From Leptotrichia sp. HSP-342 (lineage in GTDB: Bacteria > Fusobacteriota > Fusobacteriia > Fusobacteriales > Leptotrichiaceae): 64,000 nucleotides of DNA. This document shows, one piece after another, positions 56,093 to 64,000 of the stretch. Numbering within the stretch: the first letter of the stretch is position 1; each line of letters opens with the position of its first letter. Position numbers and translations under genes: made by a program. The notes below the pieces were generated by a model. That model did no database searches and was not told the DNA's origin. It was given only the letters and a program-made list of their open reading frames with translations. The DNA lies in contig NZ_CP165646.1 in NCBI RefSeq assembly GCF_041199995.1, positions 1,426,001-1,490,000 of the forward strand. Reading direction: 5' to 3'.

Positions 56093-57200
56093 ATGGATTT
56101 ATTTGAAATAAAAAAACAAAATGAAATAAATGAAATTAACATTGAAGAAATTAGGAGGCATCTTTGACATTGAAAATTTAAAAAATGAAATTGATGACTT
56201 GGAAAAAAAGACATTTGAAGCAGATTTCTGGAACAGTGAGAACAGTCAGGAAATATTAAAGACTATTAGTGCAAAGAAAAAGTTGCTTGAAGAATACGAG
56301 AAATTAAATGGGATTTTTGAAGATGTTTCCACTATTATTGAGTTTATTGAGATGGGGGACAATTCGTTTGAAAATGAACTTGAACAGAAGGCACAAGATT
56401 TGACAAATGAAATTGATAATTTTAAGACAAAATTACTTCTAGATGAGGAATACGACATGAATAATGCGATTCTTACAATAAATTCAGGGGCTGGTGGAAC
56501 TGAAGCTTGTGACTGGGCTGAAATGCTTTACAGAATGTATGACAGATGGGCAAATCGGCATGATTTCAAAGTTGAAATCCTTGACAGCCTTGCTGGAGAA
56601 GAAGCTGGGATAAAGAGTGTAACATTAAATATAAAAGGGAATTATGCTTATGGATATTTAAAAGGGGAAAAAGGCGTTCACAGGCTTGTCAGAATTTCTC
56701 CATTTGACTCTAATGCCAGGCGGCATACTTCATTTGCCGCAGTAAATGTTACGCCAGAAATAGAAGATGATGTTGAAATTGATATTCGTACAGAGGACTT
56801 GAAAATTGATACTTACAGGGCAAGTGGCGCAGGCGGACAGCACGTAAACACAACAGACTCAGCCGTTAGAATCACTCATATTCCTACAAACACAGTAATT
56901 ACATGCCAAAATGAACGTTCACAGCTAAAAAACCGTGAAACTGCAATGAAAATATTAAAATCAAAATTATTCGAGCTGGAACTAGAAAAGCGTGAGAAGG
57001 AAATGGCAGAATTAAAGGGAACAGAATCAAAAATCGAATGGGGAAGTCAAATCCGTTCGTATGTCTTCCAGCCTTATAAAATGGTAAAAGATCACAGAAC
57101 AAAGGCAGAAGAAGGAAATGTGGAAAAAGTTATGGATGGAGACATTGACTTATTTATAAACGAATATTTAAAATATGCTAAATCCATGTTTAAAATTTAA
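56093..57200 (+). CDS. prfB: Peptide chain release factor 2, with programmed +1 frameshift
   Basis: RF2 recognises UGA and UAA and triggers peptide release. Translation starts at ATG 56093, after AAAGG, and the first 24 codons end CTT at 56162-56164, then TGA at 56165-56167. A +1 shift at CTT-T-GAC, helped by the internal AGGAGG at 56153-56158, three bases before CTT, continues in the frame from 56166 to 57200 (about 368 residues). This is the conserved RF2 autoregulatory site. The SPF tripeptide (RISPFDSNARR) and GGQ motif (SGAGGQHVNTTDSAV) are present. Confidence 0.95.
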
Positions 57201-57245
57201 AATAATTTTACTTATACTAACTAAAAAAATTGAAAGGATTAGATT

Positions 57246-57809
57246 ATGAAAAAAACTAGATGTCCATGGGCAAAATCTGAAAATGACATTGTCTATCATG
57301 ATACTGAATGGGGAGTGCCTTCCCACGATGATAATTATCTTTTTGAAATGCTAATATTGGAAGGCTTTCAGGCAGGACTTAGCTGGAATCTTATTTTGAA
57401 TAAAAGAGAAAATTTTAGAAAGGCTTTTGATAATTTTGATTATAAAAAAATTGCAAAATATGATGAAACTAAGTTGGCTGAACTGGCTCAAAATGATGGA
57501 ATTGTGAGAAATAAATTAAAAATAGCCGCTTCTGTTAAAAACGCCCTTGCATTTATGGAAGTACAAAAGGAATTTGGCTCATTTGACAAGTACATTTGGA
57601 ATTTTACAGATAACAAGCAAATTATTAATAACTGGAAAGAGATATCAGAAGCACCTGCTACTACAGAATTATCTGATAAAATCAGCAAAGATTTGAAAAA
57701 ACGTGGCTTTAAATTTGTTGGCTCTACAATCGTTTATTCTTTCTTACAGGCAATCGGAATAGTTGATGACCACTTAATCAGTTGTCCTTATAAAAAGTCA
57801 GCTAAATAA
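57246..57809 (+). CDS. tag: DNA-3-methyladenine glycosylase I
   Basis: Tag excises 3-methyladenine from alkylated DNA. The Zn Cys/His ligands and family start are visible: RCPWAKSENDIVYHDTEWGVP, here as CPWAKSEND and YHDTEWG, then LEGFQAGLSWNLILNKRENF with the catalytic Glu-Trp region, and FVGSTIVYSFLQAIG near the end with the final HLISC. At 187 residues it is standard. It follows prfB by 45 nt and may be cotranscribed. Confidence 0.94.
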   Translation: MKKTRCPWAKSENDIVYHDTEWGVPSHDDNYLFEMLILEGFQAGLSWNLILNKRENFRKAFDNFDYKKIAKYDETKLAELAQNDGIVRNKLKIAASVKNALAFMEVQKEFGSFDKYIWNFTDNKQIINNWKEISEAPATTELSDKISKDLKKRGFKFVGSTIVYSFLQAIGIVDDHLISCPYKKSAK

Positions 57810-57846
57810 TTATTTATAAAATGTTTATAAGATAAATTTTTATATT

Positions 57847-58743
57847 TTATTTAATTTCAGAGATCCTTTTTATTTCGTTATTTACGAATATATAAGGATC
57901 TATATATCTTTTTTTTACTTTTATTTTTTCTTTCAATAATAAAAATTCATCAAATTTTTTCTTATTTATTATATCTTCCAATTCTTTCTTTTTGGACGAA
58001 GAATTTATTTTTTTTATTATATATTCATCTGTAAAATTAAAATCCTGAAGCTGAATAATTTCTTCATTCAAAGCTGAAGTCAGTAAATTGCATAACATCG
58101 TGTTTATATACATATTTAACAGATCTTGAAAATACTCTACCACTTCCTGAAAATATAATTTCTGAAACCATTTTCCAATTTCTAAAGAATTAAAGCATAA
58201 TTTATTTTGATATACCGCTAGATTATTAACTATTTCCCTTACGTCTTTATGTGAAATTCTTTTCTGCCTAAACAAATCCCTTAAAGTATAGTCTATTCTG
58301 TCAAATGACAATTTAGGCAATTCATTATCTAAAAAACTATAATTTTTTGACATTATTCTTTTTATATTCAAATTATATTTTCGTAAAATACTTAACAACT
58401 CTTCGTCATTTAAAAAATCTTCTTGAATTTTTTCGTGATAATCTTCATTTTCGTTTTTTAAAATATAATCAATTACATGGGAAAAAGCTGTATGTGAAAT
58501 ATCATGTAAAAGTGCTTTTATTTGTTCTTCAATATTTCCATTAAATTTTAAAGATAATATCATTGTTCCTATTGAATGTTCGTGTCTATTTACATTCCAT
58601 AATTCATTAACCAAATATCCACCACCAGATTGATAGATATTTTTTAATCTTTTAAAAATTTTTGTATTTATTATTTCATAAATAACATCATCTACATAGT
58701 ATTCTCCATATAGTTCATCATTAACCTTATTAACCTTAAACAT
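57847..58743 (-). CDS. HD-domain phosphohydrolase
   Basis: The metal-binding motif is present: RHEHSIGTMILSL (His near residue 53) and LLHDISHTAFSHVIDYIL (HD near residues 88-89), with a later SFDRIDYTLRD. This layout resembles dGTPase-like or SamHD-type proteins of about 300 residues. The natural substrate is unknown. It starts at ATG 58743 and is convergent with tag; rnmV lies upstream on the same strand. Confidence 0.85.
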   Translation of the reverse strand: MFKVNKVNDELYGEYYVDDVIYEIINTKIFKRLKNIYQSGGGYLVNELWNVNRHEHSIGTMILSLKFNGNIEEQIKALLHDISHTAFSHVIDYILKNENEDYHEKIQEDFLNDEELLSILRKYNLNIKRIMSKNYSFLDNELPKLSFDRIDYTLRDLFRQKRISHKDVREIVNNLAVYQNKLCFNSLEIGKWFQKLYFQEVVEYFQDLLNMYINTMLCNLLTSALNEEIIQLQDFNFTDEYIIKKINSSSKKKELEDIINKKKFDEFLLLKEKIKVKKRYIDPYIFVNNEIKRISEIK

Positions 58744-58831
58744 TTTTTATATCCTTTTTTTATTATTTAAACTTGTATTTTTTCAATTAACAAATTACAA
58801 CCTCAAACACAGCTTTTTTTAATTTTTTATT

Positions 58832-59413
58832 CTACACAGTCTTATTTATCTCTTCAACAGCTTCCTCAAACTGTTCTTTTGAAATATTAAACGAATTAAG
58901 AGCCTTTAAAAGCTGTTTTGCATTGTAATATCCAATTTTTAAAATATCTCCGAGCATTATCCTGCGTTCCTTTGCATTGCTTCCAGAAACAAATCCATTA
59001 TCAATCAAGTCACTAATATTAAATCTATCTTCAATATTTTGACTAGATGTAATAACATTTTTCAAAGCCTCTAAAATTACTTTGTCATTGGCATTTTCAA
59101 CTCCTATATTATCATTTTTAGTTGCATCTTTCTGACTTACAAAAGCATGTTTTATGTTTGGAATATATCTTTTTAATGTATCACGAATTTTTTTTCCTGC
59201 AAAATCAGGATCTGTAAATAAAATTAAATCATTAGTTTTTGACAATTCAATCATTTTATTTATCGTTTTTTTAGATAATGCGGAGAAGCCGTTTAAGGCG
59301 ATAATATGGGCATCTACAACTCGTTTTATGGCTGTTATGTCATCTCGCCCTTCAACCACTATAATTTCATTTATTTTTAGTTTTTCTTTTTGTTTATTTG
59401 GCTCTTTTTTCAT
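58832..59413 (-). CDS. rnmV: Ribonuclease M5
   Basis: RNase M5 matures 5S rRNA precursor. The Toprim domain is clear: INEIIVVEGRDDITAIKR (Glu near residue 20), NDLILFTDPDFAGKKIR (D-x-D) and a C-terminal part ending LLKALNSFNISKEQF. At 193 residues it is typical. It starts 26 nt after pepD's stop on the same strand. No rRNA genes are in the window. Confidence 0.92.
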   Translation of the reverse strand: MKKEPNKQKEKLKINEIIVVEGRDDITAIKRVVDAHIIALNGFSALSKKTINKMIELSKTNDLILFTDPDFAGKKIRDTLKRYIPNIKHAFVSQKDATKNDNIGVENANDKVILEALKNVITSSQNIEDRFNISDLIDNGFVSGSNAKERRIMLGDILKIGYYNAKQLLKALNSFNISKEQFEEAVEEINKTV

Positions 59414-59439
59414 TTAATATTCCCTTTTGTTTTTAGTTT

Positions 59440-60924
59440 TTATTTAATGTTATAATCTTCCATAACTTTTAGTAACAATTCCCAAGTTTTTCCAACTGAA
59501 TCTATTTCCATTCTTTCTTCAGGAGTGTGAGCACCGTAAATATTAGGCCCAATTGAAACAATATCAACGTTTTCCATATTGTTATCAAAAATTCCACATT
59601 CAAGTCCAGCGTGAATTGCCTTAATTTCAGGATCTTTTCCTGTTATTTTTTTAAATGAGTTTACAACTATTTCACGAATCTTTGAATCTTTTCGATATTC
59701 CCAAGATGGATATGGAGAATTTACTTTTATTGCTACTTCATATTTTTCAGAAAGTTCCTTTACATCATTTAGTAACTTTTCAAGAGATTTGTTCACCGAA
59801 CTTCTTGGCAATGCCTGAATTTTTATTGTAATTTTTCCATCTTTATTTTCAGTTTTTATAACTCCCAGATTTATTGAAGTTTCTACAAGCCCCTCGATAT
59901 TTTTGCTCATTGAGATAACTCCATTTGGAAATTCGTGGAAAAACGAAATAACGGCATTTGTATTGGAAATTGATAATTTCCCTTGATTTTTTAGTTCCTC
60001 TTTCTTAACTTCCTTCACTTCAATAACTGGATTTTTATCAATAATTTTAAAATCCTTTATTATATTTTCAAAAGCAAGGTTTGCTAATTTTTCAAAATCA
60101 CTGACTTTTTCATCCTCAAGTTTTACAGCTAGCAACGCCACAGCCTCTCTCGGTATTGCATTAGTTTTTTCCCCACCGTCAATGTCCATTATTGCAAGAG
60201 TGTATTTTTTATTTAAGTGATTCAGAACTTCTGCCAAAATTTTATTTGAATTTCCTAATCCTAAATGAATTTCAGCACCTGAATGCCCACCTAGAAGACC
60301 TTTCACATCAATACTTATAACAGTATCATCTTCTTCTAGTTTTTCAGTATCAAAGTTAAACTCATTAAGAATTCTCGCCCCACCTGCACTGCTCACATAA
60401 ACTTGTCCGTATTCTTCAGTATCCAAATTTATAAGTGTCTTTCCAGAAAAAATTCCAAAGTCAAGGTTATTAACTCCGCTCATTCCGTCTTCTTCGTCAG
60501 TTGTGATGATAATTTCAAGTGCCGGATGTTTCAAGTCATTGCTATCAAGTATCGCAAGTGCATAAGCCACAGCAATTCCATTATCTGCCCCAAGTGTTGT
60601 TCCATTTGCCTTTAGGTATCCATCTTCCACAACAAGTTCAATTCCTTGTGTTTCAAAATCAAATTGTGTATTTTTATTTTTTTCCCAAACCATATCCATA
60701 TGTCCTTGCAGGATAAGTGGTGAGTATTCCTCGTATCCAGCTGTTGCAGGCTTTCTTATTAATACATTTAATGCCTTGTCCTGAATAACTTCCAGATTTC
60801 TTTCCTTCGCAAATTCTACAATCCAGTCACTAATCTTTTTTTCTTTTCTTGAACCTCTTGGTATTTTTGAAATTTCACTAAAATAGTGAAAAACTTTTTC
60901 AGGATATAAATTTTCTATTTTCAT
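59440..60924 (-). CDS. pepD: Aminoacyl-histidine dipeptidase (M20 family)
   Basis: PepD cleaves Xaa-His and other dipeptides using two metal ions. ILQGHMDMVWEKN (His, catalytic Asp), TLGADNGIAVAYALAIL (bridging Asp), TTDEEDGMSGV (Glu pair), LLGGHSGAEIHLG and late GLECGIF and YGAHTPEERM are all as expected. At 494 residues it is normal for the dinuclear family. AGAAAGGA precedes ATG 60924. Confidence 0.94.
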   Translation of the reverse strand: MKIENLYPEKVFHYFSEISKIPRGSRKEKKISDWIVEFAKERNLEVIQDKALNVLIRKPATAGYEEYSPLILQGHMDMVWEKNKNTQFDFETQGIELVVEDGYLKANGTTLGADNGIAVAYALAILDSNDLKHPALEIIITTDEEDGMSGVNNLDFGIFSGKTLINLDTEEYGQVYVSSAGGARILNEFNFDTEKLEEDDTVISIDVKGLLGGHSGAEIHLGLGNSNKILAEVLNHLNKKYTLAIMDIDGGEKTNAIPREAVALLAVKLEDEKVSDFEKLANLAFENIIKDFKIIDKNPVIEVKEVKKEELKNQGKLSISNTNAVISFFHEFPNGVISMSKNIEGLVETSINLGVIKTENKDGKITIKIQALPRSSVNKSLEKLLNDVKELSEKYEVAIKVNSPYPSWEYRKDSKIREIVVNSFKKITGKDPEIKAIHAGLECGIFDNNMENVDIVSIGPNIYGAHTPEERMEIDSVGKTWELLLKVMEDYNIK

Positions 60925-60958
60925 TTTATTTTCCTTTCTTTTAGTTTAAATTAACAAC

Positions 60959-60977
60959 AAGGGGATAATCCCCTTGC
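60959..60977. other. Palindromic hairpin between the small gene and pepD
   Basis: CAAGGGGATAATCCCCTTG is a near-perfect GC-rich palindrome about 35 nt before pepD in an otherwise AT-rich stretch. Neither side has a proper T run, so it is a weak terminator or an operator. Beside it AAAGATA and TATCTTT (60981-61007) form a second, weak hairpin. Confidence 0.5.
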
Positions 60978-61009
60978 CTCAAAGATAAAGATTTCTTAAA
61001 TATCTTTAT

Positions 61010-61159
61010 TTATAAAATATTTTCCAGTAATTCTTCAAGCTCTGACATTTCTCTCTGTGTCAAGTCATACCCGCTTTTTAACTTTTTCAAAATTCTATTT
61101 TCAGAACCAACTGAACTACGTTCTAAAATTTTTATAACTAATCTTTTATAAAATTCCAC
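61010..61159 (-). CDS. Small protein of 49 residues, unknown function
   Basis: GTG 61159 follows AAAGGGAG at good spacing and opens a 49-codon frame ending TAA 61010. The product is amphipathic and charged: MEFYKRLVIKILERSS, then LKKLKSGYDLTQREMSELEE, two predicted helices. No family is recognised. It lies 37 nt after the deoD stop codon and is probably cotranscribed with it. Confidence 0.6.
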   Translation of the reverse strand: MEFYKRLVIKILERSSVGSENRILKKLKSGYDLTQREMSELEELLENIL

Positions 61160-61196
61160 TAATTTTTTCTCCCTTTAGTTATTTTCTTTAATTATT

Positions 61197-61907
61197 TTAA
61201 AGCTGTAATGCTGTTTCTAAGGCCACTTCTATCATTTCATTAAAAGTTGTCTGTCTTTCTTCAGCACTTGTAACTTCGTGAGTAATGAATGAATCACTTA
61301 TTGTAAGTAAAGTTAATGCATTTACTCCTAATTTTGCCGCTGTTGTATAAAGTTGTGCTGTTTCCATTTCCACACATAATACTCCAAATTCAGCCCATTT
61401 TTTCCAAGCATTAGGGTCATCTCCATAGAAAGTGTCACTTGTAAATACATTTCCAGCCTTTACATTCAATCCTTTTGCCTTAGCAATTTCATAAGCCTTG
61501 AAAACTAAATCTGAACTTGCTGTAGGTGCATAATCTGCTCCATTAAATCTCAATTTGTTAATAGCAGAATCAGTTGAAGCTGACATTGCGATAACAACAT
61601 CTCTAACTTTCACATCTTCTTGATAAGAACCAGCTGTACCGATTCTAATCAAGTTCTTTACTCCAAATTCAGTTATCAGTTCATGTGAATAAATCCCAAT
61701 TGAAGGCACTCCCATTCCAGTTCCTTGAACAGATATTTTTTTCCCTTTATAAGTCCCAGTAAATCCTAGCATTCCTCTAACATTATTATACTGAACAACA
61801 TCTTCCCAAAATGTTTCTGCGATATATTTTGCTCTAAGCGGATCTCCTGGCAATAGTATAGTTTCTGCAATATCTCCTTTATTTGCTCCAATATGCGGCG
61901 TTCCCAT
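61197..61907 (-). CDS. deoD: Purine-nucleoside phosphorylase (hexameric, DeoD type)
   Basis: The enzyme splits purine nucleosides with phosphate for salvage. [25 protein letters not shown], here as [13 protein letters not shown], binds phosphate and ribose, and [22 protein letters not shown] and LLTISDSFI complete the NP-I family pattern. At 236 residues it is the DeoD type, not the trimeric form. TAGGAGGTAAT precedes ATG 61907. Confidence 0.95.
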   Translation of the reverse strand: MGTPHIGANKGDIAETILLPGDPLRAKYIAETFWEDVVQYNNVRGMLGFTGTYKGKKISVQGTGMGVPSIGIYSHELITEFGVKNLIRIGTAGSYQEDVKVRDVVIAMSASTDSAINKLRFNGADYAPTASSDLVFKAYEIAKAKGLNVKAGNVFTSDTFYGDDPNAWKKWAEFGVLCVEMETAQLYTTAAKLGVNALTLLTISDSFITHEVTSAEERQTTFNEMIEVALETALQL

Positions 61908-62050
61908 TTTTATTACCTCCTAAATTTTTTATAATTATTTTTATTTCTTCTAAAAAGTTTTTACTTACTATATTTTACTTCAATTTGTTAAATTGTTCAA
62001 GGAGTTTATTTTCTTTTTTTGATATTTTTATTCTTTATTTATGTTTTATT

Positions 62051-64000
62051 CTATAAATTGTTTTTCTTAATCTCATATTCATTCATCAAATCAATAATAT
62101 GAGCATTTTCAGCTTTATCATTATCAAGTTCAGTAAGCCATTCAATAAACTCCTGCTCGTCCTTATATCTTCCAGCAAGTTTTGCTCTATTGAAATCTTT
62201 TCTATAAAATTCCAGAATTCCACGCCGTTTTTTCCAAAGACTATAGTGCTTTGCCTTGTATTTAAACATAAGTCCATTTTCAGCACAAAATACAATACCT
62301 TCAGCATTTTCAAAATTATCATAATTTTCCATCAAGTCAATTATTTCGTCAAAGTTATTGCATTTTTTGATTTCCTTTTTCATTTTAATAACATCATCAT
62401 CAAAATTTATCTCTTTTAAAAATCTTTTACTAAAATTGTTATCCACATGTACACCATTTATAAACAAGCTATTATCAATAACATCTAAGATAAAAAGATG
62501 TTCCTTTCCAAAATAATCAACTATATGTCTGTCTTCATTTGAAACCACTTCAAACACTATAGAAACATCATTTTCACTGCAAATTCTAAAAATTTCATCT
62601 TTCATCTTTTCACTTGCTTTTTCAAAAAGAGTTTCAAAATATTTGACGTGTGTTCCATTTGTTACACTTTTTGTTGCAAATACAAATTTTTCATCAATAA
62701 CTGAAAGTATTCCTAAAAATCCGTTGTATTTTTCGTAGGCTGTAACTGGGTAAACTATGTTGTTTTCAAGATATTCTCTCGTAGAATATTTATTTTCGCC
62801 GTAATTAAAAAATTTGTTATAGCTTCTTATTTTCACTTTTCCAGTTTCTGCATCTACAAAAAGTCCACGTGCCTTAATTGTCGAGTCATTCCACAATTTT
62901 TTCCGAAACACGTTTCTTCCAAAATTTAATGAATACAAGTTAGGTTTTGTCTTTTTAACGCTAATCAGTTTACTTACAATCAATTTATTCACATCTTCGT
63001 CTGCTGTCAAATTTATCTGCTTGTTTTCTTTTGCCTTTTCCAGTTCGTGTTGCAAATAATCTCTATCGTAAACTGTATTTATAATAGATTTTTGCAAAAT
63101 TTCATCAGGCATTACATCCAAATATTTCAGCTCTCCACCATACTCAACTTCTCCTTCCAGACAAATTGAATGTTCAGTCGAATTTACACCTCTATGCCCA
63201 TGAACCTGCACAAAATCCTGACATTTTCCCTTCAAATAATTTTCCTCATAAAGTTCTCCAATTTCGGTTTCAAAGCTTCCAACACCGTTTATCATTTCGT
63301 TAGTCGACACAAGTGCCAAATTCGGCACAAAAGACAGGCCTGCATGTGTACAAAGAATTTTATGATTGTAAAATTTAAAAGCATAACATTGTCTTAACTT
63401 TTTATAAAATTTTCTAATTTCTCTTTTAAAATTGTCAATATTTTCTTCATCTTCTAAAATCGCTGGCAAAGTTTCATTTAGGAATTGTTTTGAATTAATT
63501 TTAAAGTCATTGGCAAAATTTTCGAGATGAATTTCGTGATTTCCTTCAATCATTATAACATTTTCCTTTTTATATAAATCCAGCATTAACAAAAGTGTCT
63601 GTTTATGCTCAATTCCCCTGTCCAAAAAATCTCCTAAAAATACATACAAGGTATTTTTGTCAAAATCCTTCACAATTTCAGAAATCGCTGTAAAACAAGA
63701 ATGAATATCCCCAATTATTCGGACTTTATCATATTTTCCTGTCACATCGGCAATACAAAAATTTATAATTTCATTTATATCAAATATTCTCTTAAAACTT
63801 CCCGAAATCTTTTCATTCTGAATATTTCTAAACATTCTGCTTATAACATTTTCGTCAACCTGCTTATAGCTTTCTCTCTTTTTATTATTTTCAATACACT
63901 CTTCAAGTGGCGTATCCAACTGATAATAATAAATTGTATATTTATACTTATCCGCAAGATTCTTATAAGAATTCATCGCTCTTTTTGTAGTATGTGTCGC
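62051..64000 (-). CDS. RNA-repair polypeptide: kinase (partial), calcineurin-type phosphatase, T4 Rnl1-like RNA ligase
   Basis: The frame is open through the right edge, so the N-terminus is missing; codons before ATG 63976 read ATHTTKRA. That stretch plus DTPLEECIENNKKR resembles the lid end of a P-loop polynucleotide kinase. Counting from ATG 63976, a metallophosphatase follows: GDIH (89-92), GDFLDRG (115-121), GNHE (145-148), CTHAG (209-213) and HGHRG (259-263). Then comes a nucleotidyltransferase ligase: motif I K416-Y-N-G, FEVV (475-478), EGIV (559-562) and KYKAK (572-576), preceded by an Rnl1-like ARGLFVDAETGK and NKFFNYGEN. It would heal and seal broken RNA. The order resembles bacterial Pnkp, but the ligase resembles T4 Rnl1. 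Kinase assignment is from a fragment. Confidence 0.85.
   Translation of the reverse strand, partial: ATHTTKRAMNSYKNLADKYKYTIYYYQLDTPLEECIENNKKRESYKQVDENVISRMFRNIQNEKISGSFKRIFDINEIINFCIADVTGKYDKVRIIGDIHSCFTAISEIVKDFDKNTLYVFLGDFLDRGIEHKQTLLLMLDLYKKENVIMIEGNHEIHLENFANDFKINSKQFLNETLPAILEDEENIDNFKREIRKFYKKLRQCYAFKFYNHKILCTHAGLSFVPNLALVSTNEMINGVGSFETEIGELYEENYLKGKCQDFVQVHGHRGVNSTEHSICLEGEVEYGGELKYLDVMPDEILQKSIINTVYDRDYLQHELEKAKENKQINLTADEDVNKLIVSKLISVKKTKPNLYSLNFGRNVFRKKLWNDSTIKARGLFVDAETGKVKIRSYNKFFNYGENKYSTREYLENNIVYPVTAYEKYNGFLGILSVIDEKFVFATKSVTNGTHVKYFETLFEKASEKMKDEIFRICSENDVSIVFEVVSNEDRHIVDYFGKEHLFILDVIDNSLFINGVHVDNNFSKRFLKEINFDDDVIKMKKEIKKCNNFDEIIDLMENYDNFENAEGIVFCAENGLMFKYKAKHYSLWKKRRGILEFYRKDFNRAKLAGRYKDEQEFIEWLTELDNDKAENAHIIDLMNEYEIKKNNL

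Overview
The window is AT-rich bacterial chromosome, most consistent with Leptotrichia or a close relative in the Fusobacteriota. The evidence is very low GC, a 2.1-kb-residue autotransporter with the N-terminal region typical of fusobacterial autotransporters, and Gram-negative envelope genes (TolC, OmpA, MacAB) beside genes common in low-GC bacteria (RNase M5, Rep_3-like protein). The genus is inferred from gene content, not from an rRNA gene. No rRNA, tRNA, CRISPR array, prophage or intact IS was seen.

Layout. 1-4.1 kb: elongation factor P, a SIMPL-domain protein, two related membrane proteins and a decayed third copy. 4.1-9.4 kb: a minus-strand pyrimidine cluster, pyrB-pyrI-(membrane protein)-pyrF-(secreted protein)-pyrC-pyrE. 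9.4-17.8 kb: a repeat element, a sugar acetyltransferase, a Gfo/Idh oxidoreductase, and a split beta-glucoside PTS locus. In that locus IIA and 6-phospho-beta-glucosidase run leftward and IIB-IIC run rightward, with a Rep_3-like gene between them. 17.8-27 kb: a Trp-codon leader peptide with attenuator, then trpE-trpGD-(ATPase, membrane protein)-trpC-trpF-trpB-trpA. 27-38 kb: nspC, a MacAB-TolC-type efflux operon, an AI-2E family permease, an OmpA protein and an amino-acid ABC transporter. 38-46 kb: a DUF1439-like protein, a short pyrophosphatase, AzlCD, polA, pyrimidine-nucleoside phosphorylase and a BMP nucleoside-binding lipoprotein. 46-53 kb: the autotransporter. 53-64 kb: carboxynorspermidine dehydrogenase, a D-2-hydroxyacid dehydrogenase, prfB with its programmed frameshift, tag, an HD protein, rnmV, pepD, deoD and the C-terminal part of a kinase-phosphatase-RNA ligase.

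Most notable points. (1) The two divergent PTS promoters both carry ATAGACGAAAAA-type sites exactly 25 bp (counted from the end of ATAGACG) upstream of the -35 box. The same motif overlaps the promoter and the terminator of the Rep_3-like gene between them, so a plasmid-initiator-fold protein may be acting as a local transcription regulator. (2) A 15-residue leader peptide with three Trp codons precedes mutually exclusive hairpins, a ribosome-mediated trp attenuator, but a second terminator and a repeat element separate it from trpE. (3) The right edge holds an RNA-repair polypeptide joining a kinase remnant, a calcineurin-type phosphatase and a T4 Rnl1-like ligase. (4) A family of short intergenic repeats with inverted ends recurs at least five times.
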